Assembly: GCA_964006375.1 (NCBI GenBank) | Contig: OZ023267.1 | Span: 36,405,766 to 36,469,765 of the forward strand | Direction: 5' to 3' | DNA from: Tillus elongatus | Taxonomy: Eukaryota > Arthropoda > Insecta > Coleoptera > Cleridae | Length of the DNA stretch: 64,000 nucleotides | Part shown: positions 11,349-22,312 of the stretch, in pieces | Layout of the letters: every line of letters starts with the position of its first letter | Position numbering within the stretch: position 1 is the stretch's first letter | Position numbers and translations under genes: made by a program | The notes under the pieces: model-generated | Database searches by the model: none | Seen by the model: the letters and a program-made list of their open reading frames with translations, nothing else | Told to the model about the DNA's origin: nothing

Positions 11349-13000
11349 TGCTACAGTAAGGGATGGATATGTCCTGTCTGTCTTGAGTACCATATTTGTG
11401 GTAGTCATCATTTTGGTTGTAGTCATCTTGATGTTGGTAAGTAGATGAGACACATTCTAAAATATATGCTGAAACGATGGTAAGTATGCCTGTTTTCGTG
11501 AATAAGGTTCTACAACTTGCATGGCTGTCCACTGAACAGATCATTCTTACTGCAGGTTTTTGTTAGAGAAATATCTCAGACACTCCAGGACTACTCCCTC
11601 ACATATTAGGATACCATAGGTGGTCCTATTATGGAAACATCCATGATAAGCTCTTAACACTGTCTGGTAATTACTGATGGTCATCAAACGCCCTAACAGA
11701 ACAGATACGACGCTAATGTGCCATGGAACTTTTCAGTGTCTTGTTGGTGGGAGCTGATATTCAAGACTTTTGTTTTGTTCACATTGAGTTTCAGTTTATT
11801 ATTTCTGAACCATTCTCCTGCTTCTGACATAGTGACACTTCTCACATCAAGTTCAATTTCATTTCTACCAATGTTAACAAATGAGGTATCCATCTGCATA
11901 GAGAGAAGCTGCTCCAGATGAAACACTTTCTGGAGGATCATTTGTATATATAATGAATAGAAAAGGCCCCAGAAGCGAACCCTGAGGTATACCGCAGCTT
12001 TGTAGCTCCCAGCTTGAATACTATTCATTTAGCTTCACTCTTTGGTAGTGGCTGGTAAGGTATGACTTCGTCAGCCTCAGTGGCAAACCCCTAATACCAT
12101 AATGTTCCAATTTGGTTAGGAATATTTCATGTGATACTGTGTCAAACGCTTATGTAAATCACAATATATGCACTGTGCCATATTACCAGAGTGCAGCGCT
12201 TTGCTTAATTTATTTGTTGTATTTACCAGTGCTGTGACTGTTGATTTTCCACCTCGCAAGTCATGAAGTGCCTCATTGAGAGAACCACCTTTTTGATTTT
12301 AAATATTCTTGAGTCTGTTGCTTTATTATGTACTCAAATATTTTTTAAAGTGCTGGGGAAATGAAAATAGATCTAAAATGATCCAGCATGTCAAGATAAC
12401 CACCTTATATACCATAATTACGTCTGCTTACTTATGTTCTTCTGGAAACAGGCCAGACTGCAGATATTTATGTACCAAAGATGTTATTGGATCTAGCATG
12501 CTGTAGATCACTGTTTTTTTTTTTTTTACATCTATTCCATAACAGTCTGGCGTTGTTTTGGCTTTCAAGGCACATACTACCCTTCAAACTTCCAGTGATA
12601 TCACCTCCCGCAGATAAAATGAATTCATTGTATTGTATGTATGGGGTACTAAGTTATTCCCATTTATTTGTTCTAAAATGTTTTATACTTATATTAGCAA
12701 AATAATTATTACCTATTTCTGGTGAATGAAGGTAACTGTTTACGTTTTTTTTGTGTTTCACCCTTTAAAATCTTCCATGCAGCTTTCCGCTTGTCTTCCG
12801 TTTACTGAACAGTCATAACAACCTCTTCAGACTTTGCCTCTCGAACTTTGTTGTGGTAGCAGTCTCGATAAGTTTGACATGCTGTTAATGACTCGTTATC
12901 TCTTTTAGCCAACCATAGTGTGTAGAGTGCATCCAGCCTGTTTTTGAGACATTTTATTCATTTGTATACAAGTTTACCTTTAGTGTTTGAATTTTTATCC
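11340..13000 (-). pseudogene. second non-LTR retrotransposon, antisense and heavily degenerate
   Basis: Read on the minus strand, the order of remnants is correct for a CR1/jockey-like polymerase. A linker with LDALYTLWLAKRDNESLTAC and KRKAAWK lies near 12940-12770. ALHDLRGGKSTVTALVNTTN lies near 12280-12220. The post-YADD segment EAGEWFRNNKLKLNVNKTK lies near 11850-11780, and the C-terminal KPAVRMICSVDSHASCRTLF near 11560-11510 is followed by ILECVSSTYQHQDDYNQ. Many stops and shifts interrupt it. It abuts the broken 3' end of the plus-strand element at 11348, so one of the two probably truncated the other. Confidence 0.78.
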
Positions 13001-14754
13001 TGGTTTTTCTTTTCGCAAAATATTTGCTGTAACACATAAGGAAAAACTCATGAAATCTGGAGAATTTTTTTTGTGTATCACTCTGCAAAGTAGGCCTCCC
13101 AATCAGTATGAAACTCATATAAACCATGAACCATTTTAAGTTTTTTATTTAATAAAGTATCTTTTATAAGTTTCTCTAAGACTTTGTCTGACAACCTGAT
13201 TTTTGTAGATAAACACCTGTCAAAAATGGTCAGAGATGTGTAAATTTAGTGTTTCAGGTTTTAGCTGCTGCTTTGATATATCTGTAAATATATTATCCAA
13301 GCATTTGGAACTAGTACTTGTAAAATGTGTTGGTTCTTCAAATAAATGACAAATATTAAAAGATAGAAGCATTTTAGGAGTTTCTTTTTTGATGATGAAT
13401 TATCAGTGTTTCCAAAATCTAGGTTCCAGTCACAGGCCATGAAAACTCGTCAGTGTTGTTTGGCGGTTGATGTCTAGCGGTTGGAATTGTGAATTTTGTA
13501 TTATTGTATTTAATGGGTCTCATGAATAAAACTGAAGTCAAGTTGGAGCTTGTCATTACTTTTTTGAGGCTTTTAAACTGAAAACAAAATATATGACTGC
13601 AGGGGTCGACTAAAACTTTAACAACAATATACATCAACTAATGATTGTTCCAATTGGTATGTTGATCTCTTAAATCTATTTAAACTTTTGTAACAATATA
13701 CAATGACTACTGACTGTTTTGCACTTAACATAGAACTACAACATGTGCCGTCTTTTGTAGCTAGAACAGAACTCCCTGATGCTTACGGTAAGTGAGATTC
13801 AAGCGAATCTCTGAGAGCAGTGTGAGAGTACTTAACTCCATGTTCGAGATATGCACTTCATGGGTGAGCTAGGGCTTGAGAGATGTACAACACCTGATAA
13901 AGAGAACCGTAATACACTCTGCCTTGTAGTAGGCTGATACTCTGAGAGGGACTGTTTGACTCTGATGCCGAGTTGCAGACAAGAGACCACCATGCTCCCT
14001 GTGCTGTGAGCGGGAATTGAGAGTAGTGGGGAAGACGGGAGATTTGTGTTACCAGAATTATTCAGCTGGACTGAACAACAACAATGTTTTAAATGAGCAA
14101 ACTGATTTGATGAATTCCCCTTTCTTGTAAACTCTTCTTTCTAATTAAATATATCAAAGAAAATATGTCATACTCGATTGATGCATGTCGATTTTCTTCA
14201 TATAGAACCTGCTCTATTGCTGTTATTGTTAATTGGTTATTTTATTAAAATTGTTGTTATGGTTATTACTGTTATAAGTTGATTATACTTTCCTGTTAAA
14301 TATTGACATACATCATGTAGAGGTTTTAAAGATGTCATCTGTCATTTTTACTATATTTGCTTTTTGATCAAAACACCATAACATAACAAGGAGTTTTTAT
14401 TTATAATTGTCAGGAAAACATATAAATAAATTCAATTTTCTCCTCCCTGATGATGCCGTTAGGCATTAAAGCTGGTTACAGTTGAAATGCTCTGTAAAAG
14501 ACACAATGCACATTTAAGGGTGTTTTGAAGCCTTAATCGAACTTTATAATGCCATATTGAAAACCTTTGATTCAATTGTCCAAAGTACCATTCAAAATAT
14601 TGTATTGGATTTGTTGTATTGTATTGGGGGTTTTATAAGGATTCCTTAAACAGAAATCTAGTCCCTCCCCTTCATCTACCAGGAGCAATTATCTTTCTGT
14701 ATTGCCACGCCAAATGGCACAAATTGAAGTCATTTTTCAAATTCTACTGTTGTG
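13001..14754. other. no gene recognised
   Basis: No domain or repeat was recognised. A moderately GC-rich stretch at 13740-14040 stands out from its surroundings but shows no frame or inverted repeat. Confidence 0.4.

Positions 14755-14817
<63 letters not shown>
14755..14817. repeat. (TA)n microsatellite
   Basis: An uninterrupted TA repeat abuts the left end of the MITE at 14818, which used it as its TA target. Confidence 0.97.
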
Positions 14818-14820
<3 letters not shown>

Positions 14821-15619
14821 GGCTTTCATTAATTCCCGAACCCCACGTGACCGCTTAAGTTAGGCAAACCAGCATACACGGTTGTACAACCTGAATTAAT
14901 GAAATCCCTAAGATGCCAGTGTTGTCTCATATTTCCTTTGGGGTTTTATAAAAAATATAAAAATTATAATAAGGTGAAACAGTAAATGTCTTGAATGTAT
15001 TTATTATTTAGTATTTTTAACAGCAAGTCTGTTCATGTATGGTTTACTGTTATTTATTGTTAAAAAAATAAATTAAAAACAAAAACTTTTATTTTGTAAA
15101 GATATCAAAATTTTGTAATGCACGTAAACAAATTGAGGTCCAATTATTTAAACTTCTAATTTACGGTTTTAGGAATGTGTATTGTGTAACATGTAACAAA
15201 TATGTACCTGTTTGGGCAGATTACCGACGAACAGATTTGGAAGCGATTCGTTCCATGCGATGTTGAATATCGCCAACAACATAACCTTAACATCCCTACA
15301 CTTATAACATGTAAAAACGCAATGAAAATGCTAAGTTTTGATAAAAACTGTTTATTTTTATTGTCCAACAGATAGAAAATTATTTGAAGAAGGTAAACAC
15401 TGGTCGAACTTGGAAAATGCACAATATACATACAAAATAACTGTCAAAAGGAATTGAGCACCAATGGACTGAATTGTCAATTGATTTAGTAACTTTAGGG
15501 TCCCTAGTCTAGTGGTTTTTTTTTGGTTACTTTTTGGGCTGCTAACTTATAAAATCATATTCCACTAAGAGAGAGACAAAATCCGGTCACGTGAAGTTCG
15601 GGAATTAATGAAAGCCCTG
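14818..15619. mobile_element. 802-bp MITE or deleted Tc1/mariner-type element
   Basis: The left end CAGGGCTTTCATTAATTCCC (14818) is matched by the inverted right end finishing at 15619. The inverted repeats run 36 bases with two mismatches, and TA flanks both ends. The minus-strand frame 15431-15156 has no recognisable transposase motif, so the element is probably non-autonomous. Confidence 0.9.
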
Positions 15620-16470
15620 TATATATGTATGTATGTATATAGATTTGGCATATAAATTACACTGCTTTTGTGTGTCTATACTTGTAAATTTCTCTTGTGA
15701 ATCGCGGGTTTATTGATTCAAAATTCTGAAAGCTCTCAAATACGGACATGTATGCAATCCAGAACACCAATTGCGACTGGAAAATTATAAAGCTACTGCA
15801 CTTCACATATTTGCTCATTGTGCTTTGCGATGGGCTTAAAAAAACTTTAATATAACCTTAGTTGTGCCATTTTTTGCCAAACCTGCTCATTTCAAAGAGG
15901 CAGCCACTTTTTTTTTTAGTTACTGCCATGATTTGATCAAATCTGAAGATGAAACGGATTTAAGTGGGCTCAAAAATGTCTAATTTATAGTCTATTCATC
16001 TTTTCGCTAACCTGAAGCGTTTCAAAATGATGGCCAGTATGTATCTCAAGTGATTTGGTAAACATGATAGCTTCAGAAAGTGTTAATAATTTCAGTTTGG
16101 GTGGTGCTTAAAAAACCAGCCGGACTAATTTTCTTCAAAATGTCTTTGTTTTTTTTTTTTTTAGTTTAAAAAAATCTAGTATCCTGTTATTAGCTTACAA
16201 ATTGTTATGTATGTAATCAACCTAAAAATACTAAAATGTAACCTCTCTTGTGATTTTTTGCCAAACCCCTTCATTCCGAAATAGCAGCCACTTTTTATTA
16301 AACAAACTTTTTTGCCATTATTATTCGATTAAACCTGAAAATGAAAAGCATGAGTACTTTCAAACCTGAAGAATTTCAAATTTATAGTCCGTTCATTTTT
16401 TCGCTAAACTCAAACATTTTAAAATTGCTCTCAATATCTGTATCTAGAAGAATTTTATAAACATAATGAC
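15620..16470. other. no gene recognised
   Basis: AT-rich sequence containing two loosely similar stretches (about 15880-15970 and 16250-16340, both with TTTTTTGCCAAACC-like and CAGCCACTTTTT phrases). This is perhaps an old local duplication. No coding signal was seen. Confidence 0.4.
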
Positions 16471-17310
16471 TAGAGGTGTGCGAACCCATGTTTTGTTCCA
16501 ACCGAACTATGAACGAACCCAAGCAAATATGTTGCCTCGAACTTCGAACCTCTGAAATAGTATGTCTAAGGTTCACAGTCGAACTTCGAACTTCTTAGAA
16601 ATTTAAAATCGAACATCGAACTACCCAAAATTCTTCAGTGTTCATATATCATTTCCTTAAACACAAAATTTAGGAATATTGTACCATACAATATTTGATA
16701 TGTGAAAGATTCCCATTCTTTTAACAAAAAAGAAGAGTTCGGCAAATTTTCAGGTTGATTGGGTGAAAATGCCTTCTGGTGCTGATCGTTTTGGCTCATG
16801 GTGAAATAAATCATGTTGAAACCAGAGTTTTTCAAAGTCAATCTGCAATTATCCTCATAAATTCCGAAAATTTACGTTACCGATCACTTTCGAACACCCC
16901 CATCATAATGCTGTTACTGAAAAAAGTGTTGGGAGGCTAGGATATATAAGAAAAATAATTCTGTTATTCCTAAATGGCTCCGTCGTGTCTCAATGTGCCC
17001 ACCAACTGTCAAAAATATGCATGAGTGAAATCTCCTAAAATTATGCTATCCACTCAATGAGACCGATAACGAGTTTAAAGCGCCGCTACCGAGTTAACGG
17101 GGCCGCACCTTTGCTATCTTTGGCAGCATTCAATGCCTGTAAAGTTAAATTTTGAAGTATTTTTGAGCAACGAACTTCGAACTATTTTGGAGAATTACAT
17201 ATTTCGAACTTCGAACAACTTCAACATCGCTAGTGCGAACATATTTTCGAACCGAAGGTTCGGTTCGAGTTCGGGTTCGGTTCGAAATTTCGAAGCTTCG
17301 CACACCTCTA
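16471..17310. mobile_element. hAT-type MITE, complete copy with 8-bp target duplication
   Basis: The ends are TAGAGGTGTGCGAA at 16471 and the inverted match finishing CACACCTCTA at 17310. The eight bases ATAATGAC precede the left end (16463-16470) and follow the right end (17311-17318). An 8-bp duplication and TAGAGGTGTG-like ends fit the hAT superfamily. The interior is rich in CGAACTTCGAAC-type palindromic phrases and encodes nothing. Partial copies are at 42717 and 54660. Confidence 0.9.
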
Positions 17311-17921
17311 ATAATGACTTTAAAAAGTCCTGGGTTATTGGCTTCAGTTTTCGTAACTACAATTCTTGCAGCTGTAAAATGTATTAGTTAAGTTACAAGC
17401 CGAATCAGACTACTTTGAGATGCTCTTTTTTTTTCAAAAACATAAAAGAAAGTGGATTTTTGCTTGGTTTTGATTAAATATTTTGTTCAAGTAAAAAAAA
17501 GACATCTGGATAAACTGTACAGGATCTACTTAATTAAGCTTCGACACTGTTTGTGCTTAGAACAAGAATTTTTGTTATTTTTACTTTAGCAAACATATTG
17601 CTTTTACAATTTACTTTTTATATTTTGGCAGGTTATGTTTGTTTAAACTTGAAGAAATTATCAAGATAACAATTGATATCATAACCTAACAAACTTGTTT
17701 CTACATTATTCTGTGGTTTGAATTGAATCAAGAATTTTTTCATAGCCTACTGTGACTTGTTTTGTGGATTCTGTTTTTTAGTCAGTTTTTTTATTTATTT
17801 TAATATTACTGCATGTTTTCTTGCACCTGGTTAACCTGTTGTGAATTGTTTATATGTATTGCAATATAAAATTATTTGTACACAAGTTTATTGGTTTTAT
17901 ATAAGTCAAACTTACTTATAG

Positions 17922-18079
17922 CTATGTCACAAGTGGAAGAGTGTCAATCAACTCCTGCACTCTTAGAAACAAATCAACCACAGGTCAGCTCAACTTCACT
18001 CGGAATGATAGCTGAACATTCACTTCTGGAATCATGCACTCGTCTATCTATTTCATTGGAACAAAATGGTCTCTTCCAG
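17922..18079 (+). CDS. unidentified host gene, exon A (internal or first coding exon)
   Basis: This is the first of five exons that join in phase into one C-terminal reading frame ending at 26065. The exon follows the acceptor-like TTACTTATAG and ends at CAG before GTAATT. From the ATG at 17924 it reads MSQVEECQSTPALLETNQ, then ISLEQNGLFQ. Because an acceptor sits two bases before the ATG, I take it as an internal exon whose upstream partners I could not find. An initiating exon is possible. The encoded tail is hydrophilic and Ser/Thr-rich with no signal peptide or membrane segment. I do not recognise the family. The C-terminal tail of a large scaffold protein such as UNC-80 is a weak, unchecked guess. 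Confidence 0.6.
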
Positions 18080-18296
18080 GTAATTATTGATATATACATT
18101 TTTTACCTTAGAATTGTAAGATTTGTACATCTTCGATGTCATGGGCAGTCTTCAGAAGCGTCGACACTAGCACGAATCTTCAATAGCTATATCTAGATCA
18201 AAAATTCACTAATGAGATATCCACTTTCAAATTTTGACAAAATTTATTTAAATGAGCTAGAAGCCATATTCAGGGTCAGTTAAAATTTGTATATGT

Positions 18297-18420
<124 letters not shown>

Positions 18421-19430
18421 CGATAAAACATTTTGGGCAGAAAAAGGTCCAGAAATGTCAGAAAAATTACTTGGAAAATTTGATAACTTTTTCTCTTGAA
18501 ACTTTGAAGTCTCGATTTGAAACGTCAAAATTGGCAACTTTTAGGCAAAGAACCTAAAGTTAATGCGGACTACGTAGAGAAAATATTGCAAGAAATGTGT
18601 TTTACAAGTCCATAAGGTTCAGCTTCAGCCGTCATTGTCTTTCATTTTACTAAAATGTTTGCAGAAAATTAATTTCAAATAGACCCTTTCTCTGATGCTT
18701 TAACAGTAGTTTTAGGTACAGAGTTTATGATTTAATTCTTTATAATTTTTAGCAAATTTTTGTAGAAGTAATTCGTTAATGGGGAGACTGCGACTTCTAA
18801 ATTTCAAAAAGGCCCATATCCAGGGTTAGTTGCATTTTTGCATTTTACACTTAATTGTAACGCATGTTTGTTTTCCAGTTATTTCAATTGTTTTGCAACT
18901 CTGTACCTTTTTGGCACATATCAAAAATTGTGCTACAGCTTTTTTACCAACAAAAATCGGAATCTAATCCAAATGACACATTCAGAGAGGTTTTTGTTTA
19001 TATTATATCTCTCAAATAGTGATTGAATTTAAAAAATCAAACTGTTATAATTTAATTGTTTCAAATAGAGCAGTCTGCATTTGGTGTATCAGAAGTGGAG
19101 GGCATAATAATAAATGTTGAATAAGTTATTTAAAAAAAATGTTTTGGGATTTTTGTGAAAAATTGTAAATTTTCCTTCCAAAAACTTTTTTGGGAATTTT
19201 GTCGAAAAGCTTATTTGATGAAATATGTTACGTTGTTTCTATTATAAATATGGTGGTTATACTGGTAACTAAATTTGATGCCTGCTTTCTTTAAAAAAAA
19301 GTCATATTTGTTATTAAAAACCTTTTTATGAAAATTCATTACCACAACGCACTTGCTGCGTCCAGACTTTTTTTTTACTTGGAGTACATACCTCAATATT
19401 TATTCTTTTCTGATTGAAAATTTGTTCCAG

Positions 19431-19574
19431 GGCAACAATACATCACATTCATCAAGCGGAAGCCATTCTTCTAGAGCAAGCCAAAATCATTCTGGACCAA
19501 GGATGACACTGGATGAATTAAGAGCAGTGAATAGATATGCTGAAAGCACACGCAGTCTGAGTTACCTCCCATTG
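19431..19574 (+). CDS. unidentified host gene, exon B
   Basis: A 144-base exon in phase 0 between TTTGTTCCAG and GTATGT. It encodes a Ser/His-rich start (NNTSHSSSGSHSSRASQNHS) and then PRMTLDELRAVNRYAESTRS, a well-formed helical segment that looks conserved rather than random. The frame continues directly from exon A. Confidence 0.72.
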
Positions 19575-19764
19575 GTATGTTTTTTCCTATTTTGTTGCTA
19601 AAAGTCTTCCTTTTACATTTTTTACTACCTAGAAGGTTTTGTATCAAAACTATAAATAAATATTGTCACAAAATTAGGTACTTGATTGTTATATGAACAC
19701 TACTTACAATAATAAGTGCCAAATTGTATTTATGTAAAACTCTATTGTTTAATTGCTTGGACAG

Positions 19765-19930
19765 GTGCATGAACGACAGACTGAGAGAATGAAGACACGT
19801 TCACAATGGTTTTTGGGTCCGACAGTTGAGTGTTCCAGCTGTGGTGGATCCGTAGATCTACCCCTTAATGAGGCTGATATGTCAGTCCTAACAAACGCTT
19901 TACTTAGACGATCATCGTCAGGTACTATAG
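19765..19930 (+). CDS. unidentified host gene, exon C
   Basis: A 166-base exon between CTTGGACAG and GTAAGTG, entering in phase 0 and leaving after one base of a codon. It encodes VHERQTERMKTRSQWFLGPT followed by VECSSCGGSVDLP, NEADMSVLTNALLRRSSSG. The Cys pair C-x-x-C is the only motif that might bind metal, and a single pair is not enough to call a zinc site. Confidence 0.75.
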
Positions 19931-20483
19931 GTAAGTGTTGTTTATTTTTACCAGCAGAAAACATAGAGTTGGGTCGAATTGGAAAGACCACAAATAGCAT
20001 AAGGTGTTGCTATAAAATATATAGGCATTGCTCTAAAAAGATTTATTTGCAAAACAATGTAATCTACCGAATCTCACACCACTCTTTATCAGTGTGCCCA
20101 CTCGTCTTGAAAACAGGGTAAACCTGAAAAGCCAGGAAATTTGTGGAAGAAACGTCCTAGTATAAAAAACAGGAAGAGCATTCGTACCAACCGCATTCAT
20201 AATGTTATCAGATTATTTTATATGTATTTTTGGGACAAACGTCATATAAATTAAAAATAATCCTTATTAATTTTTGTAACAAGTGGAGTGGACAGTATGC
20301 TGGAGACTGTTTTATTAAATTATTTGGGATTTTATGGATTAGTATAATTGCATGTCAGAAAAGCAATGCCAACTTTAGTGAAAACTGTCCTTATTTCACG
20401 TTACTTTTTATTGGTGATACTTTCCACCTGACCCATCTCTTATTAGAATTAAAAACATGCTGGTTAATGCTAATGTGTTACAG

Positions 20484-20625
20484 TCGGTATAGCAGGGTTG
20501 TCTTTGAGTGCTGAGTCCATTCAGAAAAGACCAAGTATAAGGAGGTCCAATTCTCGTGATAAACGGACTTATTTACATCGTTCCACTAGCCGTAGGAATA
20601 AGGAAAACGGTTCCAGGCCTAATAG
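20484..20625 (+). CDS. unidentified host gene, exon D
   Basis: The exon enters after GTGTTACAG with two bases completing the split Val codon and leaves after two bases of a codon at GTGAGT. It encodes GIAGLSLSAESIQKRPSIRR followed by SNSRDKRTYLHRSTSRRNKE. This is a basic, Arg/Ser-rich stretch with many possible phosphorylation sites. The phase match on both sides supports the splice sites. Confidence 0.72.
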
Positions 20626-20713
20626 GTGAGTTTAAAGAAAACAACTATTTACCTTTTATATCGTTTATATTACTGCTAACTAAAAATGCGCATGATACAA
20701 AGTCATGCAACTG

Positions 20714-21248
20714 GAGGGTGCCCACTCGGCTGGGAAACCAGACCAGGAAGCCAGGGAATTTGTAGGAAAAAAATTGTCTGAAAAACTGGGAAAAATTGTG
20801 AAAATTGATTATGAGTCAGGGAATTTTTATTCCTGTCGCGAAAAATTAATTGTTTGTGTTTTATGATGAATAATTGAAACACGGTGTTAGTTGCATATTT
20901 ATATAAAGTAGAATTATCATTTATTTGTAAGAAAAACGTGTCTCTTTCATAAATGTAGTTATTTGGTAACTTTCTGAAGTAATTTTGTTCAAAGCTGACG
21001 TGATTTTGTTAAACTTGGCATTGCAGCAATCTCGCCCAAATTAATTTGTTCCTACAATCTTTCTTGACTTATTTATTCTACTTCTGATATGACTATCTCC
21101 TACTGTATTCTATAGTAGTGTGTTGCACATTTTGGGGGTAGATTGTAGAAGATCAAAGTCACATCAAGTCATGAAAATAGGTTTTTGCATGTCGGGGAAA
21201 TCAAGAAAGATCTAGGAAGTTGATATGCTGTTTTTAGTGGGAACTCTG
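20714..21248. mobile_element. possible degenerate MITE with AGGGTGCCCACT-like ends
   Basis: The left end GAGGGTGCCCACT and the inverted right end AGTGGGAACTCTG (21236-21248) agree in most positions. A related left end occurs at about 20094. No target duplication is visible, so the boundaries are provisional. Confidence 0.4.
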
Positions 21249-21464
21249 AATTGAGAAGTTTCCTGGCTTTAAAAGTGTGTCTTTTTTCACATATAGTAAA
21301 CTATAAGCGTTAATCAAACCATATGTAAAAATATTTAAAAATCTGTTAATAATTAACGAAGTTGCAGGCTTCTAAACCTTTCAAATTGTTATCAATAACA
21401 CATGATGTAATTTTATTTATTTGTATTGCTGACAGTTTTAAACTCAAACCCTCGGAGTAAATAA

Positions 21465-21562
21465 GACTCGATGCATTTTCGCAACTATTAGAACCATAGA
21501 CCGGTTTCGCTCTCATTAGAGCTCTTCAGTACGGCATACTAATTGTAGCAAAAATGCACCAA
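21465..21562 (-). ncRNA. type I hammerhead ribozyme, intact core
   Basis: On the minus strand the order is stem I CCGTA (21534-21530), core CTGAAGA (21529-21523), stem II GCTCT-AATG-AGAGC (21522-21509), GAA (21508-21506), palindromic stem III ACCGGT (21505-21500), cleavage base C (21499) and TATGG (21498-21494). The last pairs with CCGTA, with one G-U. Stem I continues as CAATTAG with CTAATAG beyond an internal loop. All invariant core bases are present. The short self-complementary stem III suggests a dimeric active form, as described for Penelope elements. Confidence 0.82.
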
Positions 21563-21774
21563 AAGTAACACGGCTATCGTATAGCCAGTCTTAAAATACT
21601 CAGTAAGTGGTGGACGTGCCGCCACCTAGTTGCGGAACCAAGTAGTATGCTGTCACGCCAGCTCCAAATAACACAAAGTGTTAAAAAAATAGAGATTGGA
21701 TACAGCTAACTAACAATTTAGAAAATTGTCAGCCCTGGCCCATTTCTACCCCAATATAGGGACAAAGTATGTAA

Positions 21775-21872
21775 GACTCGATGCATTTTCGCAACAATTA
21801 GAACCGTAGACCGGTTTCGCTCTCATTAGAGCTATTCAGTAAGGCATACTAATTGCAGCAAAAATGCACCAA
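21775..21872 (-). ncRNA. hammerhead ribozyme copy with mutated core
   Basis: The same fold as the copy at 21465-21562, but the core reads CTGAATA. The invariant G8 (general acid) is replaced by T, and the inner stem I has one mismatch (CCTTA against TACGG). It is predicted to be inactive. Confidence 0.7.
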
Positions 21873-22023
21873 AAGTAACACGGCTATCGTATAGCCAGTC
21901 TTAAAATACTCAGTAAGTTGGAGCTGGCGTGACAGCATACTACTTGGTTCCGCAACTAGGTGGCGGCACGTCCACCACTTACTGAGTATTTTAAGACTGG
22001 CTATACGATAGCCGTGTTAGTTT

Positions 22024-22115
22024 TGGTGCATTTTTGCTGCAATTAGTATGCCATACTGAAGAGTTCTAATGAGAGTGAAACCGGTCTACGGTTCTGATTG
22101 TTGCGAAAATGCATC
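22024..22115 (+). ncRNA. hammerhead ribozyme copy, inverted orientation
   Basis: The core CTGAAGA is at 22056-22062 and stem II GTTCT-AATG-AGAGT at 22063-22076 (two G-U pairs). GAA is at 22077-22079, ACCGGT at 22080-22085, the cleavage base C at 22086 and TACGG at 22087-22091. The latter faces CCATA at 22051-22055 with one mismatch. The core is intact and the stems are weakened. Confidence 0.75.
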
Positions 22116-22312
22116 GAGTCTTACATACTTTGTCCCTATATTGGGGTAGACATGGGCCAGGCCTGACAATTTTCTAAATTGTTAGTTAGCTGTATCCAGT
22201 CTCTATTTTTTTAACACTTTGTGTTATTTGGAGCTGGCGTGACAGCATACAACTTGGTTCCGCAACTAGGTGGCGGCACGTCCACCACTTACTGAGTATC
22301 CTCGGAGTAAAT

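Larger units (their letters stand above)
21463..22299. mobile_element. Penelope-type terminal repeats in tandem and inverted arrangement
   Basis: A unit of roughly 310 bases starts at 21463, a partial direct copy follows at 21773-21918, and an inverted copy fills 21919-22299. The insertion is bounded by the 13-base direct repeat CCTCGGAGTAAAT (21450-21462 and 22300-22312). Each arm carries a hammerhead-ribozyme-like motif. Tandem and inverted terminal repeats carrying hammerheads are known for Penelope-like retroelements. No reverse transcriptase is present here, so this is a reduced copy inside the last intron of the host gene. Confidence 0.75.

Noticed and set aside
14619..14858. Open frames encoding IYIYIY runs over TA tracts (also near 18290, 26100, 34500, 38100, 39880-40200, 55360).
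   Set aside because: Pure TA repeats read as alternating Ile-Tyr in any frame. They are composition artefacts, not genes.
21465..21562. A tRNA-like cloverleaf reading of the terminal repeat.
   Set aside because: The arms do not have tRNA loop lengths or a T-loop sequence, while the hammerhead core fits every invariant position in the best copy.
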